Source: G963668655 sp963668655 (GTDB lineage: Bacteria; Myxococcota_A; SURF-8). From it: a stretch of DNA of 64,000 nucleotides. The notes beneath the pieces are model-generated. The model searched no databases, was not told the origin of the DNA, and was given only the letters and a program-made list of their open reading frames with translations. The translations under genes and the position numbers were made by a program. Numbering within the stretch: position 1 is the first letter of the stretch; every line of letters starts with the position of its first letter. Below are positions 9,292-18,344 of the stretch, piece by piece. Location: the NCBI GenBank assembly GCA_963668655.2, contig CAXXPQ010000003.1:248001-312000 (forward strand), given 5' to 3'.

Positions 9292-10259
9292 CTTCGAGAC
9301 CTCGCCTCTCCGGTCGTACCGGCCGCAGTTTCCTCTTCCCATATTTCACGGATAATCGTTTTCGGATCGGTCTGCATGGGGCGTGCCTCATCCGAACGAT
9401 ATACCGTCTCCACCTGCCAGATTCCAGCGCAGATCGCCTCCAGGCTGCATGCCTTGCAGATCAGCGGCTTCGCGTAATACCACACGTTCTGCTCGAACGC
9501 CGTACGCTCGTCCAGGAATTCCCCGGCCAGGCGCTCCTTCTTCACGATCTTGCGCGTCTCCGTGGAAAATCGCGCGTACGGCCCCATGTAGCATAGCGGC
9601 ACTTTTTCCACGCGAAAACTGCGCCCGGAGCGAATCAGGTAATCCATGGCGGCGCGCAGGGAAACTTCCGTTTCCCGATAACTGGGAAGCACCTCCGGAT
9701 GCATGGCCACGCGTTCCATGCACGGATCCAGATACGTCCAACTGATGTGGCGTACGAAGGGAAATTTCTCGCAGATCCAGTCCACGGCTTCGTGCAGGTG
9801 ATCCATGTTCTGGCGGCAGATGGTCTGGCTGATATCCACGCGTAGCGGCAGGTTCCGGGTGTGGAACAGAAAGCGGACGATATTGGCCAGAGATTCCCGG
9901 TTCCCGGTGAGAAACGCCTGCACGGCCGCGTGATGCGAATGCACGGAAAGATTGACGTGCCGAAGCCCCGCATCCATCAACGTCAGAAGATACGCCCGGT
10001 CCGCCAGACGCTGGCCGTTGGTGACGATGCGGGCGGGCAGGTTCAACTCGTTCGCGTAACGGATGATTTCCGGAAGGCTTTGCGACAGCGTGGGCTCGCC
10101 TCCGGTAAGAACCACGCCGTCGTATCCGCGTTCCGACAGGCGCAAAAGTTGCTTTCGCGCCTGTCCCAGGGAAAGTTCCCGGCCGTTGTCGGGGCTGGCG
10201 CAGAAACGGCAGTTCTGGTTGCAGCGCCGGATCACCTGGATGTATCCGAAATCCGCCAT
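9288..10259 (-). CDS. Radical SAM protein, compact type with C-terminal cysteine motif
   Basis: 323-residue radical SAM enzyme, last gene of the manC/radical SAM operon. The [4Fe-4S]-SAM motif CNQNCRFC is at residues 13-20, the SAM-binding GGEP motif (VVLTGGEPTLS) follows, and a C-terminal CKACSLEAIC (about 268-277) suggests a partial SPASM/twitch auxiliary cluster site. It starts 3 bases after the stop of the preceding radical SAM gene and ends overlapping the convergent carbamoyltransferase. The substrate cannot be told from sequence. Its size and motif layout resemble small-molecule or peptide-modifying radical SAM enzymes, but no precursor peptide gene is visible nearby. Confidence 0.88.
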   Translation of the reverse strand: MADFGYIQVIRRCNQNCRFCASPDNGRELSLGQARKQLLRLSERGYDGVVLTGGEPTLSQSLPEIIRYANELNLPARIVTNGQRLADRAYLLTLMDAGLRHVNLSVHSHHAAVQAFLTGNRESLANIVRFLFHTRNLPLRVDISQTICRQNMDHLHEAVDWICEKFPFVRHISWTYLDPCMERVAMHPEVLPSYRETEVSLRAAMDYLIRSGRSFRVEKVPLCYMGPYARFSTETRKIVKKERLAGEFLDERTAFEQNVWYYAKPLICKACSLEAICAGIWQVETVYRSDEARPMQTDPKTIIREIWEEETAAGTTGEARSRS

Positions 10260-10262
10260 GCG

Positions 10263-12236
10263 TCATCCCTTCCTTCGTCGCAAGGGCTTCAACTCGGACG
10301 TGCCATGCCGCTCCAGATACGCGGGCCAGGTGCGTCCGCAGGTTTCGGACAGCCGACAATCCGCGCAAATGCGGGCGATGGCGGCATTCGGCGCTCGCCT
10401 GCGGTCATCGACGGTTTCCAGGCGGTGCAGATCGTGAATACGAATGCGTTGCCCTTCCGTATCGCTTCCCGCAGAACTTCGGAACTTTTCCGGCAGCAGA
10501 CAGTCGGGCATACCCTCGACCTGAACGGCGATTCCCTTTTTGACAGCGTAGGGCAAAACAAGCCGAAGCGTCTCTCCCGCCTGTTTCAGGGAAAGCAATC
10601 CCCGGCTGACCGGACGCCCGTTCCTTTCCACCGGACGAGGAAACTGGAAGGCGACGCTCCGCCCGCCCAGTTTCTCCACCAGATCGAGCACGCGCCCCAG
10701 TTCGTCCCGGTTGCCTTCCAGCACGGGCGCCTGCGCCGTCCATCCCTTACCGGCGCGAATGATTTTCCGAACGCCACGCAGCGCAAGACCGAAGGCTCCC
10801 TTCCGTCCGGCCAGACGGTCATGCGTCTCCGGTTTCGCGCCTAGAATGGGCGACTCGAATACATCCACGCCATTCGGCGCCAACAAACCATCCAACCCGG
10901 AGGATTGTCCGAGCGGCCCGGCGTGGGTCTGTACCTGAATCCATTCGTAACCCAGGCGGCGCGCCTCGCCGACCAGTTCGCCGAATCCGGGCCAGAGCAG
11001 CGGCTCCCCGCGCATAAACACCAGGCTTCGGCAACCCGCCCGGCAGCCTTCCCGCAGGGCTTGCATGGCATCCTCGTACGAACGTTTCCGTCGACCCTCC
11101 GGCAGATCCCGAATCGTGCAGTGTCCGCAATTCCAATCGCAGCGGGCCGAAAGGCGCAGCATCAGCCGGTGGGCGGCCGGCGGCTCCGAAATCGGAATCG
11201 CCCGCCTCCGCTTCTCCACCAGGAAGCTCCCCAGCAGCATGGAGCGCTGCGATCCGTTCTCGAAAACATCCAGCGCCTGTAACGGCGTCTCCACCAGGGA
11301 GCCATCGAGGGCGGGAGGCTTGCGACAGAGCAAAGCGCCTTCCTTTCCGTGCTCGCGCAGTGCCTTGAGCAATCTTACGACTTCCGGAAGCCCGCCTGAC
11401 GTGGCCACTTCCGCGAAAATCGTTCCATCCTCTCCGGAAACCCGCCTCCAGACCGGTTCCGCGCCATCAGACGTTCGCACTAAAAACAAATTCCTTCCCA
11501 ACGGCTTCACGACTTTTAGGCTATCCAGCAGAAAACGCCGGTCGCAGACCAGCAGATCCCGTGCGGAGATGGTCGCGCCCTCCGGCAACCGAAGCACCGC
11601 CCGGTTCGGCGACGGCCGATCGTCCATGGCGCGCGGCCCCGCGAAACGAAAAAGCCGCTGTCCTTTCAATAGAATCCGGACCGCTTCGGAATTCGTGCCG
11701 TCGGTCACCGTCAGAGCGGAGCGCGCACGGATCAGCGGCAACACCTCCTCGTCCACGAATTCCGGGCCGAAGTTGCGATGACGCAGCACCGGCGAACGGC
11801 TGAACTCTCCCAAAGCCTTCAATGCCCAGCGAAGATTTTCCAGGACGCGTTCGACGGGGGATGTTTTCCGCGTTGATGTCTTTCGATCCAGGTAAAACAT
11901 TTTTCCCGTTTCCAGAAAAGCGACGCCGTTCCGTTTTCCCAACGAACGCCCTTCCACGCCGGGAGGCAGCCCTTCCCAGACCATGCGATCCACGTCTTCC
12001 GGACTTTTTCCCCAGGTCCGCAACAATCCCCGCAATCCCGTCCAGTGAAACAGATCCTTCGGGTCGAGAGTCTCGAAATTCGGCACGATCCGGACGGGAG
12101 TTTCCAGCATGTCTTCGGAAAACACGCCGAGCACGCGCTTCCCAACCAGCAACGCCGCGGCGAATCCGGTTTCTCCGTCGTAGAGCGCCGAAAGAATCGC
12201 CGGTTCCCCCTTGTCTGTCTGGCCATCACGGTTCAT
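10263..12236 (-). CDS. Radical SAM protein with large N-terminal domain and SPASM-like C-terminus
   Basis: 657 residues. The first about 350 residues have no recognisable family. The radical SAM core follows with CDWNCGHC at residues 366-373. The usual SAM-binding GGEP is replaced by MRGEPLLWPGF. The C-terminus carries CADCRLSETCGRTWPAYLE, a SPASM-like auxiliary cluster signature. The open frame reaches farther upstream, but the ATG at 12236 is chosen because it lies 46 bases after the preceding stop and follows a GAGG site. Third of four consecutive radical SAM genes. Function unknown. Confidence 0.87.
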   Translation of the reverse strand: MNRDGQTDKGEPAILSALYDGETGFAAALLVGKRVLGVFSEDMLETPVRIVPNFETLDPKDLFHWTGLRGLLRTWGKSPEDVDRMVWEGLPPGVEGRSLGKRNGVAFLETGKMFYLDRKTSTRKTSPVERVLENLRWALKALGEFSRSPVLRHRNFGPEFVDEEVLPLIRARSALTVTDGTNSEAVRILLKGQRLFRFAGPRAMDDRPSPNRAVLRLPEGATISARDLLVCDRRFLLDSLKVVKPLGRNLFLVRTSDGAEPVWRRVSGEDGTIFAEVATSGGLPEVVRLLKALREHGKEGALLCRKPPALDGSLVETPLQALDVFENGSQRSMLLGSFLVEKRRRAIPISEPPAAHRLMLRLSARCDWNCGHCTIRDLPEGRRKRSYEDAMQALREGCRAGCRSLVFMRGEPLLWPGFGELVGEARRLGYEWIQVQTHAGPLGQSSGLDGLLAPNGVDVFESPILGAKPETHDRLAGRKGAFGLALRGVRKIIRAGKGWTAQAPVLEGNRDELGRVLDLVEKLGGRSVAFQFPRPVERNGRPVSRGLLSLKQAGETLRLVLPYAVKKGIAVQVEGMPDCLLPEKFRSSAGSDTEGQRIRIHDLHRLETVDDRRRAPNAAIARICADCRLSETCGRTWPAYLERHGTSELKPLRRRKG

Positions 12237-12282
12237 GCCATGCCTCGGATCGGTTTTGCATTTCGCCGGTACGAATCCTTCG

Positions 12283-14484
12283 TCATCGGCGACTGATGCA
12301 GCTCCGGCACTCGGGCCAGGTTCCCGCTTCCTTCCGCCAGATTTCCATTTTCTCGCCTCGAAGAAATTCGAGCAGATCGCCCTCTCCGATTCTCCCGATT
12401 TCCCGGCCGGAATGAGCCACCACCGGACTGATGCAACCGTAAACGGCCCCATCGGGCATAATCAGCAGATCCCGTCCCGGCGCCTGACAGACGCCCTTGT
12501 CCTGATACAGTCCGTAACGCATGCGCCGGATGAACGCTTCCTCCGTCCCGTAATCGGCGGGATCGATGTCCGGGCAGAAGTCCAGCTTCGTGCCCAGTTC
12601 GCGGCTCAGGCGGAGCAGTTCCGGGCGTATTTCGCGGATGTACGCCGTGGATTGGGATTCCGTCATCCAGCGCGGCCGCGTGAGCGATGTGGGGACGTGG
12701 ACGAAGTAGAAGAAGCGATGACGCCTCCCGCCCAGTTCCCGCGCGACGAAACGATGCAGGGCGGGCAGTTCGGCCACGTTGTCCCGCAGAATCACGGTGT
12801 TGACTTCCACGTAAAGCCGCTCCTGTTCTCCGACCGCCTTCACGGCCCGGACGGCGTGCTCGAACAAACCCTTGCGCCCCTTGATCCGGTCGTGCAGTTC
12901 CGCCGTGGGCGCGTCCAGGGCTACCTCGATCTTGTCCAGCCCAGCTTCCTCCAAAAGGGAAAGGTAGGCGTCGTCCACCTTGTAGCCGGTGGTAATCACC
13001 ATCGTATTCAGGTTCATGGTCTTGGCGAAGCGGATCAATTCCGGCAGGTCTTCCCGCAGGGTGATTTCCCCTCCGAAGATGTCCACGGCGGTGAACCCGC
13101 AAAGTCTGAGTTCCTCCATCACGGGAGGAATGCGTTGGCCGTCGATCGCTTCTCCGGCATAGATCTTCGGCATGGAACACATCACGCAATCGGCCACGCA
13201 GGCGCTGGACACGCTGAAAACCGCCGTGCGTTCCATGACGACGGTGCGCTTTTCCGCTTCTTTTCGCAGAAGGATTCCGAACCGGTTGTGACTCCTTCCG
13301 CCGGGCAGAACATAGGCGTCCACGCTCAGGCCGAACATCCCGGCCAGATCGGCCACCCATTCCACGTCCAGATCCTCGATCGTCTCCGGCTCCGGCGAAT
13401 CATTCTCCATTACGAGGCGAGGCACGCGCCCACGCACCAGAAGCGGCTCTCCCTCCGGAAGCGACGCCATCATTCGGCGCAGTTCCAAAAGGGCGGGACG
13501 GGAACGCTCCTCCGACAGATCGATGACCCGCCGAGCGCGCGCCTCCAAATCCTTCAGATCGGAGCGACCGGGTTCTTCTTCCTCTTCCCGCTCATCGATC
13601 CCGAATCGCCCCGAACAACAGAGCAGCCGGGGGCACGCGGCGCAGGTCTTCTCCAGCCGAAAACGCCGTCCCGCCCCGTCGAACACCAGAGAGCGCACGT
13701 TCCGCGCGCGCAGCAGAGTCGCCCAGGGCAACGGATCCGAAAGCCGGTAACGCTGGTAATGATGGTCCGCCACGCGCATGAACAGGTCGAGCGTCCCACT
13801 TCCTTCCGGGATTCTCCGGGCGCAGACCTCCTTCGCCGTGAAGGTTTCGTTTTGCACCGGAAGCATGCGGGCGTCCGCCGGAACCGTCACTCGCACCTCG
13901 CCCCGCAGGCGTCGCCGATGATCCAGCGCTTCCTCGATATGACGGGAGAAACGTCCCGACGGATCCATGAATTCCAGGTCCACCACACGAGGCATGGCCT
14001 CCATCGCCAGCACCGCCCGCCGCAGTCCGCCCTTGTTGTAGCGGTTGACGGGCATCACCACGCGGCAGTCCAAGCCCTCCAGCAGAATGTTACGGATACC
14101 GTCCAGCGCCTGGAAAAAACCTTCCGTTTCCGTAATCAGGTAGTAGGGGTACGGAGAACCGGCATGCAGCAACACTTCCGCATAGGCCAGCCCCACCGTT
14201 TTCAGATTTCGCAGCACGCGTCGATTGGAAAAAGCTCGCGCGTTGGTGGCGATGCCGAACGCCAGTTTTCTGGATTGAAGCGCACGGATGATTTCACGAC
14301 GCAGGGGATGCAGCACCCATTCCCGGTGCGGGAAAAAGACGGCTCGCTCCCCGGCGGCCATCGCAAGATCCAGATTTTTCTCCAGGGAATCCAGAGAGAT
14401 CCGCATGTCCTTCGGCTTGGGGCAGTTCACGCAATGGTTGTTGCACGGCCCGCCCAGTTCGATGTGAAAATCCGGTCGTTTCAC
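12283..14484 (-). CDS. Double radical SAM protein (two CxxxCxxC domains in one chain)
   Basis: 733-residue protein with two complete radical SAM cluster motifs. The N-terminal domain has CNNHCVNC at residues 14-21 and a following cysteine group CAACPRLLCC (281-290) that may bind an auxiliary cluster. The second domain starts at about 420 with CVADCVMC (429-436), has DIFGGEITLRED as the GGE motif, and ends with a SPASM-like region (a cysteine in KGVCQAPGRD, then DGAVYGC and CRSC). The N-terminal domain lacks an obvious GGEP motif (it has FFPHREWVLHP), so it may be catalytically divergent. The ATG overlaps the stop of the upstream radical SAM gene (ATGA). Function unknown. Confidence 0.88.
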   Translation of the reverse strand: MKRPDFHIELGGPCNNHCVNCPKPKDMRISLDSLEKNLDLAMAAGERAVFFPHREWVLHPLRREIIRALQSRKLAFGIATNARAFSNRRVLRNLKTVGLAYAEVLLHAGSPYPYYLITETEGFFQALDGIRNILLEGLDCRVVMPVNRYNKGGLRRAVLAMEAMPRVVDLEFMDPSGRFSRHIEEALDHRRRLRGEVRVTVPADARMLPVQNETFTAKEVCARRIPEGSGTLDLFMRVADHHYQRYRLSDPLPWATLLRARNVRSLVFDGAGRRFRLEKTCAACPRLLCCSGRFGIDEREEEEEPGRSDLKDLEARARRVIDLSEERSRPALLELRRMMASLPEGEPLLVRGRVPRLVMENDSPEPETIEDLDVEWVADLAGMFGLSVDAYVLPGGRSHNRFGILLRKEAEKRTVVMERTAVFSVSSACVADCVMCSMPKIYAGEAIDGQRIPPVMEELRLCGFTAVDIFGGEITLREDLPELIRFAKTMNLNTMVITTGYKVDDAYLSLLEEAGLDKIEVALDAPTAELHDRIKGRKGLFEHAVRAVKAVGEQERLYVEVNTVILRDNVAELPALHRFVARELGGRRHRFFYFVHVPTSLTRPRWMTESQSTAYIREIRPELLRLSRELGTKLDFCPDIDPADYGTEEAFIRRMRYGLYQDKGVCQAPGRDLLIMPDGAVYGCISPVVAHSGREIGRIGEGDLLEFLRGEKMEIWRKEAGTWPECRSCISRR

Positions 14485-16604
14485 CGCCTGCGCTCCATCT
14501 CTCGCTCCATGATTTCATATTCGTGCCAGTTTTCCACCCGCGCGAGAAAGTCCTTCCTCTGCTTTTCGGGCAAGGCCTCCAACTTCGGAAGGATTTTCAA
14601 TTCGTCCAGAAACGCCAGGTTGTCCGTCGGGGCGCGGTTGCGATTGGCATCGAAGGCAGCGTATTCCAGCATGCGGACGGGATCCGGGAGCGGCCCTTCC
14701 CGGGGCGTTTCCGTCGCAGCCTCGATCAAGCGGTTCAGTTCCCCTTCCCAACCGTTTTCATCTTCCGTCCGCAACGTCGCGAACAACTCTTCTGCCAGCG
14801 GCCCGAACATCCGCCGCCAGTATTCCAGAAGCCGCTCGACTTCCGCCGAGAATTCCTTCCGTGCTTCCTCCGTCTCCTCGAAGACCAACCCCTCGATACC
14901 ATAGAGGATCCGGCCCTCCTGAATCCGAAGGTAGGGCCGGGCTTCGTATTCCGCGCCCGCATCTTCGCTTTCCCGAAAGTCATTACGCCAGGCCGTCTCG
15001 ACGAGCGAAAGCGGGGGATCGAAAGGCCGCCACTGCCGCCTCACGCGAGAGCGGGCGAAACCCAGGCCCAATCGCCCCCTTCCCTCTTCCGAACGCAGCC
15101 GCACCCACAGATTTCGCGCCTCCGCGAACGGATCCCGTCCCCGAGTCTTCATTTCCTCAACGATGGCCCGAAGAACCGGCAGACGCAACAGATCGAAATC
15201 CGGCCGTCCGGCCAGGTCCATCACCGCCCCGTCCGCTGCCATGCCATCGGATATTTCCAGCACCTTGCACGCCCGCTCATGAAAGAACGCATCCGGAGCC
15301 ATCAGCATCCTTTCAAAGCGACGCAGGGCCGGTACGGACTGGAAACGCTCCCGAACCGCCGTTTCTTCCCCACGTTCGATGGCGAAAAGCAAAGTTTCGA
15401 GAAAGCGCCCCTCGCGGTCTTTTCCGCAAAACGTGCGGGCTTTCTCGATAAATCGCGCCCGGATCGCGCCTGCATGCAACAGGGCCAGAAAGGACTCCCG
15501 CAGTCCCGGCGTCTTTGCGAACCCAAACCAACGGCCGACCACGTTCTCCAAAAACATGCCCGCCACGCGGCCGTCCGGAGACGTTCCCAGAACCAGGGCG
15601 GCGGGAGGCTTCGGCATCCAGAGGGCGTTCAGACTGGAAAACCAGTGATGTCGCCCGTTTCGCCAAGTGACGGCGATCTCGGGATTGAAGAGAAAATCCA
15701 CCGCCCGCAGGGGTTCCACGTTTTCGGAAAGTTCCTGGCTCCCCTGGGCGATAAGCGGATTGAGATAGAAGGAATCCTCCACCCGGCGTTGCCTGAGCCG
15801 CTCCATGAAACGCGCGTCCAGCTCGGGAGACAGCGAATGCAGCACCTCGCGGATGACGGGAAAGTCCAGGTAATCGCGGGTATGAATGGCCGGGTCCGTG
15901 ACGTTGAACATGGCCGTCACAAGCCCCCGGCGCTCCAGTTCCAGGAGCACGGAAATGCGTTTCGCCAGGGCCTCCGGCCCCAGGCGTTCCCGGTGCCAGC
16001 GATCCACCGCCAGCGTCAGGCGCAGGACGGGCGCTTTGAAACCGTTTCGCAAATGCTCCAACCAGGATACGGCCGCATTCGTCTCCGGCGGAATCGCCAA
16101 ACCGTTGGTGAAGATCTCCACCTCCCGGCTCGCCGTCTCCCCCGCCAGGCGCACGACCTCGAAAATGTCGGGATGCTCGAAGGGTTCGCCGCCGATGAGC
16201 GCCAGTTTCTCCACGCCTTTCAATCCATCGAACAGATCCGCCAGGGCCTCCAGCGGCGTCCAGTCGCCCCGCCGTCGCGTGTCGGAGGCGAAACAGAAGG
16301 CGCAACCCAAAGAACATTGCCGAATGATGTCCACGGTCACCCGGGAGGGATTGGGAGGCAGTTCGCCCTTGATGACCTTTCCCTTGGCGTAAAAGGAGTT
16401 GCCGTAGTGGGGGAAAAGCGACTGGAACACCCGCAGCAGCTCACCGGCGGACAGCGATTTCTCCGGAAATTCCAAAGGTGTCGGGGATCCCAATTTCCCG
16501 TTCTGTTGCAGAAAAGCGACCATTCCCGCTCGTTGGTTCGGGTGTTTGCCATGGACGTTCACGCGGAAAGCTTTCAGCCGCATTCCGCCGGGAGCGATTC
16601 CCAT
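14481..16604 (-). CDS. Radical SAM protein with long C-terminal extension
   Basis: 707 residues. After an N-terminal segment of about 90 residues comes the radical SAM motif CSLGCAFC (97-104) with IGGEPFEHPDIF as the GGEP motif. The SAM barrel is followed by roughly 400 residues without recognised family, rich in charged helices and ending in RVENWHEYEIMEREMERRR. Two starts are possible: ATG at 16604 (preceded by GGGG) or ATG at 16583 (MRLKAFRVNV). It lies 63 bases after manC and overlaps the next radical SAM gene by 4 bases, so the four genes should be co-transcribed. Function unknown. Confidence 0.87.
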   Translation of the reverse strand: MGIAPGGMRLKAFRVNVHGKHPNQRAGMVAFLQQNGKLGSPTPLEFPEKSLSAGELLRVFQSLFPHYGNSFYAKGKVIKGELPPNPSRVTVDIIRQCSLGCAFCFASDTRRRGDWTPLEALADLFDGLKGVEKLALIGGEPFEHPDIFEVVRLAGETASREVEIFTNGLAIPPETNAAVSWLEHLRNGFKAPVLRLTLAVDRWHRERLGPEALAKRISVLLELERRGLVTAMFNVTDPAIHTRDYLDFPVIREVLHSLSPELDARFMERLRQRRVEDSFYLNPLIAQGSQELSENVEPLRAVDFLFNPEIAVTWRNGRHHWFSSLNALWMPKPPAALVLGTSPDGRVAGMFLENVVGRWFGFAKTPGLRESFLALLHAGAIRARFIEKARTFCGKDREGRFLETLLFAIERGEETAVRERFQSVPALRRFERMLMAPDAFFHERACKVLEISDGMAADGAVMDLAGRPDFDLLRLPVLRAIVEEMKTRGRDPFAEARNLWVRLRSEEGRGRLGLGFARSRVRRQWRPFDPPLSLVETAWRNDFRESEDAGAEYEARPYLRIQEGRILYGIEGLVFEETEEARKEFSAEVERLLEYWRRMFGPLAEELFATLRTEDENGWEGELNRLIEAATETPREGPLPDPVRMLEYAAFDANRNRAPTDNLAFLDELKILPKLEALPEKQRKDFLARVENWHEYEIMEREMERRR

Positions 16605-16667
16605 TGTACCCCAGGAGCCGGAGAATGAAATGGAATTTGCCGGTAGGACGTGGATTTCCGAAAGATT

Positions 16668-18236
16668 TCAGGATTTTCTCCCGGGCGCTTCCGCCTCTCT
16701 GGTGCCCTCCCTCCCGAAATCGTCCGCAATCCGAACCACATCCCAGAGAAACGGCAGCGAGCTTTCGAAGAGCAGACAATCCTCCAGGGCCTCGATGCGA
16801 TGCAGCCGCCCCGGCTCCACGTGGACCGCTTGCCCCGGTTCCATGACGATCTCCCGCAGTTCCTCGCCCCGGGCGGCCGTCTCCAAGCGGGCGCGCCCCT
16901 GGTGGACGTAAATCACCTCTTCCTTGACGACGTGGTATTGCAGGCTGAAGCGCTTACCCTTTCGCAGAAAAAGCGTCTTCCCGGCGAAGTCGTCCGTCCA
17001 GCCCCACCAGAGTTCCCAGCCCCAGGGTTTTTCCACCTTCTCCACCGCCGACAGGCCGCCTTTCGCCGGTGTTTCCGGCAGGTTGGATACCAGGGGCTTG
17101 ATTTCTTCCGCCAGATCACGAGAGGTGACCAGCGTTTCCTTGTGGGTGTGGATCACCGCCAGATCCCGCACGCCGAAGAGGCTGATGCGGTGGCCGCGCC
17201 GGTTGTTGAACACCAGATTGTCCCGGGCGTCCATGGTCAGCACGTCGCCCAAGGAAAGATCCTCGTCCTTGTCGCCCCGGCGGGGTTCGCGGGGAATCCA
17301 GAATTCCTTCCAGTTCTCTCCGTCCCAATCCATTCCGTGGCCGTAAATCCGGTTTCCGTGGCCGTCCGGCGGGAGCGTATCCGCAAAAGCCTGCCAGCCC
17401 CCCAGATCGCTCCACTGAAAGTCACCTTCGATCATGCAGACGTTTCCATTCGCTCCCTCGGCCTGCATCACGCCGAAATCGATGGAAATTTTCGGCACCG
17501 CCAGAAAAGCCTCTTTCACGATGCTCTCGAAATCCGGCGCTCCTTCCGATTTCGCTGCCTCCGGCAAACGGCTGGCATGTTCGGGCAGACGCCGCTTCAA
17601 AGCCTCTTGCACGGCGTCGGGCCTCCAGACGAACATCCCGGCGTTCCAGAGATAATTTCCCGATTCCACGTAGGTTTTCGCCGTTTCCACGTCCGGCTTT
17701 TCCACGAAGGCCGCCACCCGGTTGCGTGCGAAGCCCTCGGGCGAATCCAGCCTTTCGCCGCGTTTCAAATAACCATAAGCGCTGGTAGGGCGCGTGGGCG
17801 TGATACCGATGGTGTAGAGCCGCCCGTCTTCGAGAGCATGCCGGGCCGCCTGACGCAGGATGGCCTGGAAACGTTCGTCCGGAGAGATCTCGTGATCGGC
17901 GGGCAAGACCACCTGCACGGCGTCCGGCCAGCGAAGCGCCGCCACGGCGGAACCGAACCCCACCGCGGCCGCCGTATCCCGCAAAAGCGGCTCGCCGATG
18001 ACGTTTTCCGGCGGCAGATCCTTCAGTTGCGTCCGCACCACCGCCTGGTACTCGCGGTTGGTCAGAATCAAGACGCGCTCCGTTCCGCAAAGACCCGAAA
18101 CCCGCTCGAAGGTCATTTGCAACAGGGATTTTTCCGGGTGCACGATGGGAAGAAACTGCTTGGGCAACAGGGCTCCGCTCCAGGGCCAGAAACGGGTGCC
18201 GTGGCCTCCCGCCATAATCAGGGCGCATATTTCCAT
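16668..18236 (-). CDS. manC: Mannose-1-phosphate guanylyltransferase with C-terminal cupin (ManC/AlgA type)
   Basis: Makes GDP-mannose from mannose-1-phosphate and GTP. The 522-residue chain has the nucleotidyltransferase signature MAGGHGTRFWPWSG at its N-terminus, FVEKPDVETA in mid-domain, and a C-terminal cupin starting at EKPWGWELWWGW with the SLQYHVVKEEVIYVHQGRA block of phosphomannose-isomerase-type domains. The ATG at 18236 follows GGAGAGGCAGGA and is preferred over the upstream-extended frame. A good sigma-70 promoter lies just upstream. It precedes the radical SAM genes by 63 bases, so GDP-mannose supply may be linked to their pathway. Whether the cupin retains isomerase activity is not clear. 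Confidence 0.93.
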   Translation of the reverse strand: MEICALIMAGGHGTRFWPWSGALLPKQFLPIVHPEKSLLQMTFERVSGLCGTERVLILTNREYQAVVRTQLKDLPPENVIGEPLLRDTAAAVGFGSAVAALRWPDAVQVVLPADHEISPDERFQAILRQAARHALEDGRLYTIGITPTRPTSAYGYLKRGERLDSPEGFARNRVAAFVEKPDVETAKTYVESGNYLWNAGMFVWRPDAVQEALKRRLPEHASRLPEAAKSEGAPDFESIVKEAFLAVPKISIDFGVMQAEGANGNVCMIEGDFQWSDLGGWQAFADTLPPDGHGNRIYGHGMDWDGENWKEFWIPREPRRGDKDEDLSLGDVLTMDARDNLVFNNRRGHRISLFGVRDLAVIHTHKETLVTSRDLAEEIKPLVSNLPETPAKGGLSAVEKVEKPWGWELWWGWTDDFAGKTLFLRKGKRFSLQYHVVKEEVIYVHQGRARLETAARGEELREIVMEPGQAVHVEPGRLHRIEALEDCLLFESSLPFLWDVVRIADDFGREGTREAEAPGRKS

Positions 18237-18281
18237 GTCCTGCCTCTCCTCGCCGGAAATACGATTCTTCAAGATCCGGTA

Positions 18282-18310
18282 TTTATAGGACATTTCGGGC
18301 GTTTTGTCGA
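18282..18310 (-). promoter_or_regulatory. Sigma-70-type promoter of the manC/radical SAM operon
   Basis: On the minus strand a -35 box TCGACA (18305-18310) and a -10 box TATAAA (18282-18287) are separated by exactly 17 bases. Each matches consensus at five of six positions. Transcription would start near 18275, about 40 bases before the manC ATG. Confidence 0.65.
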
Positions 18311-18344
18311 GCCCGGATTGCAGGAAAGGCGAATGCGGAACGTC

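Noticed and set aside
12211..16628. Long plus-strand frames opposite the radical SAM operon (897 and 701 codons)
   Set aside because: Shadows; the minus-strand frames have the CxxxCxxC motifs, 4-base overlaps and ribosome-binding sites.
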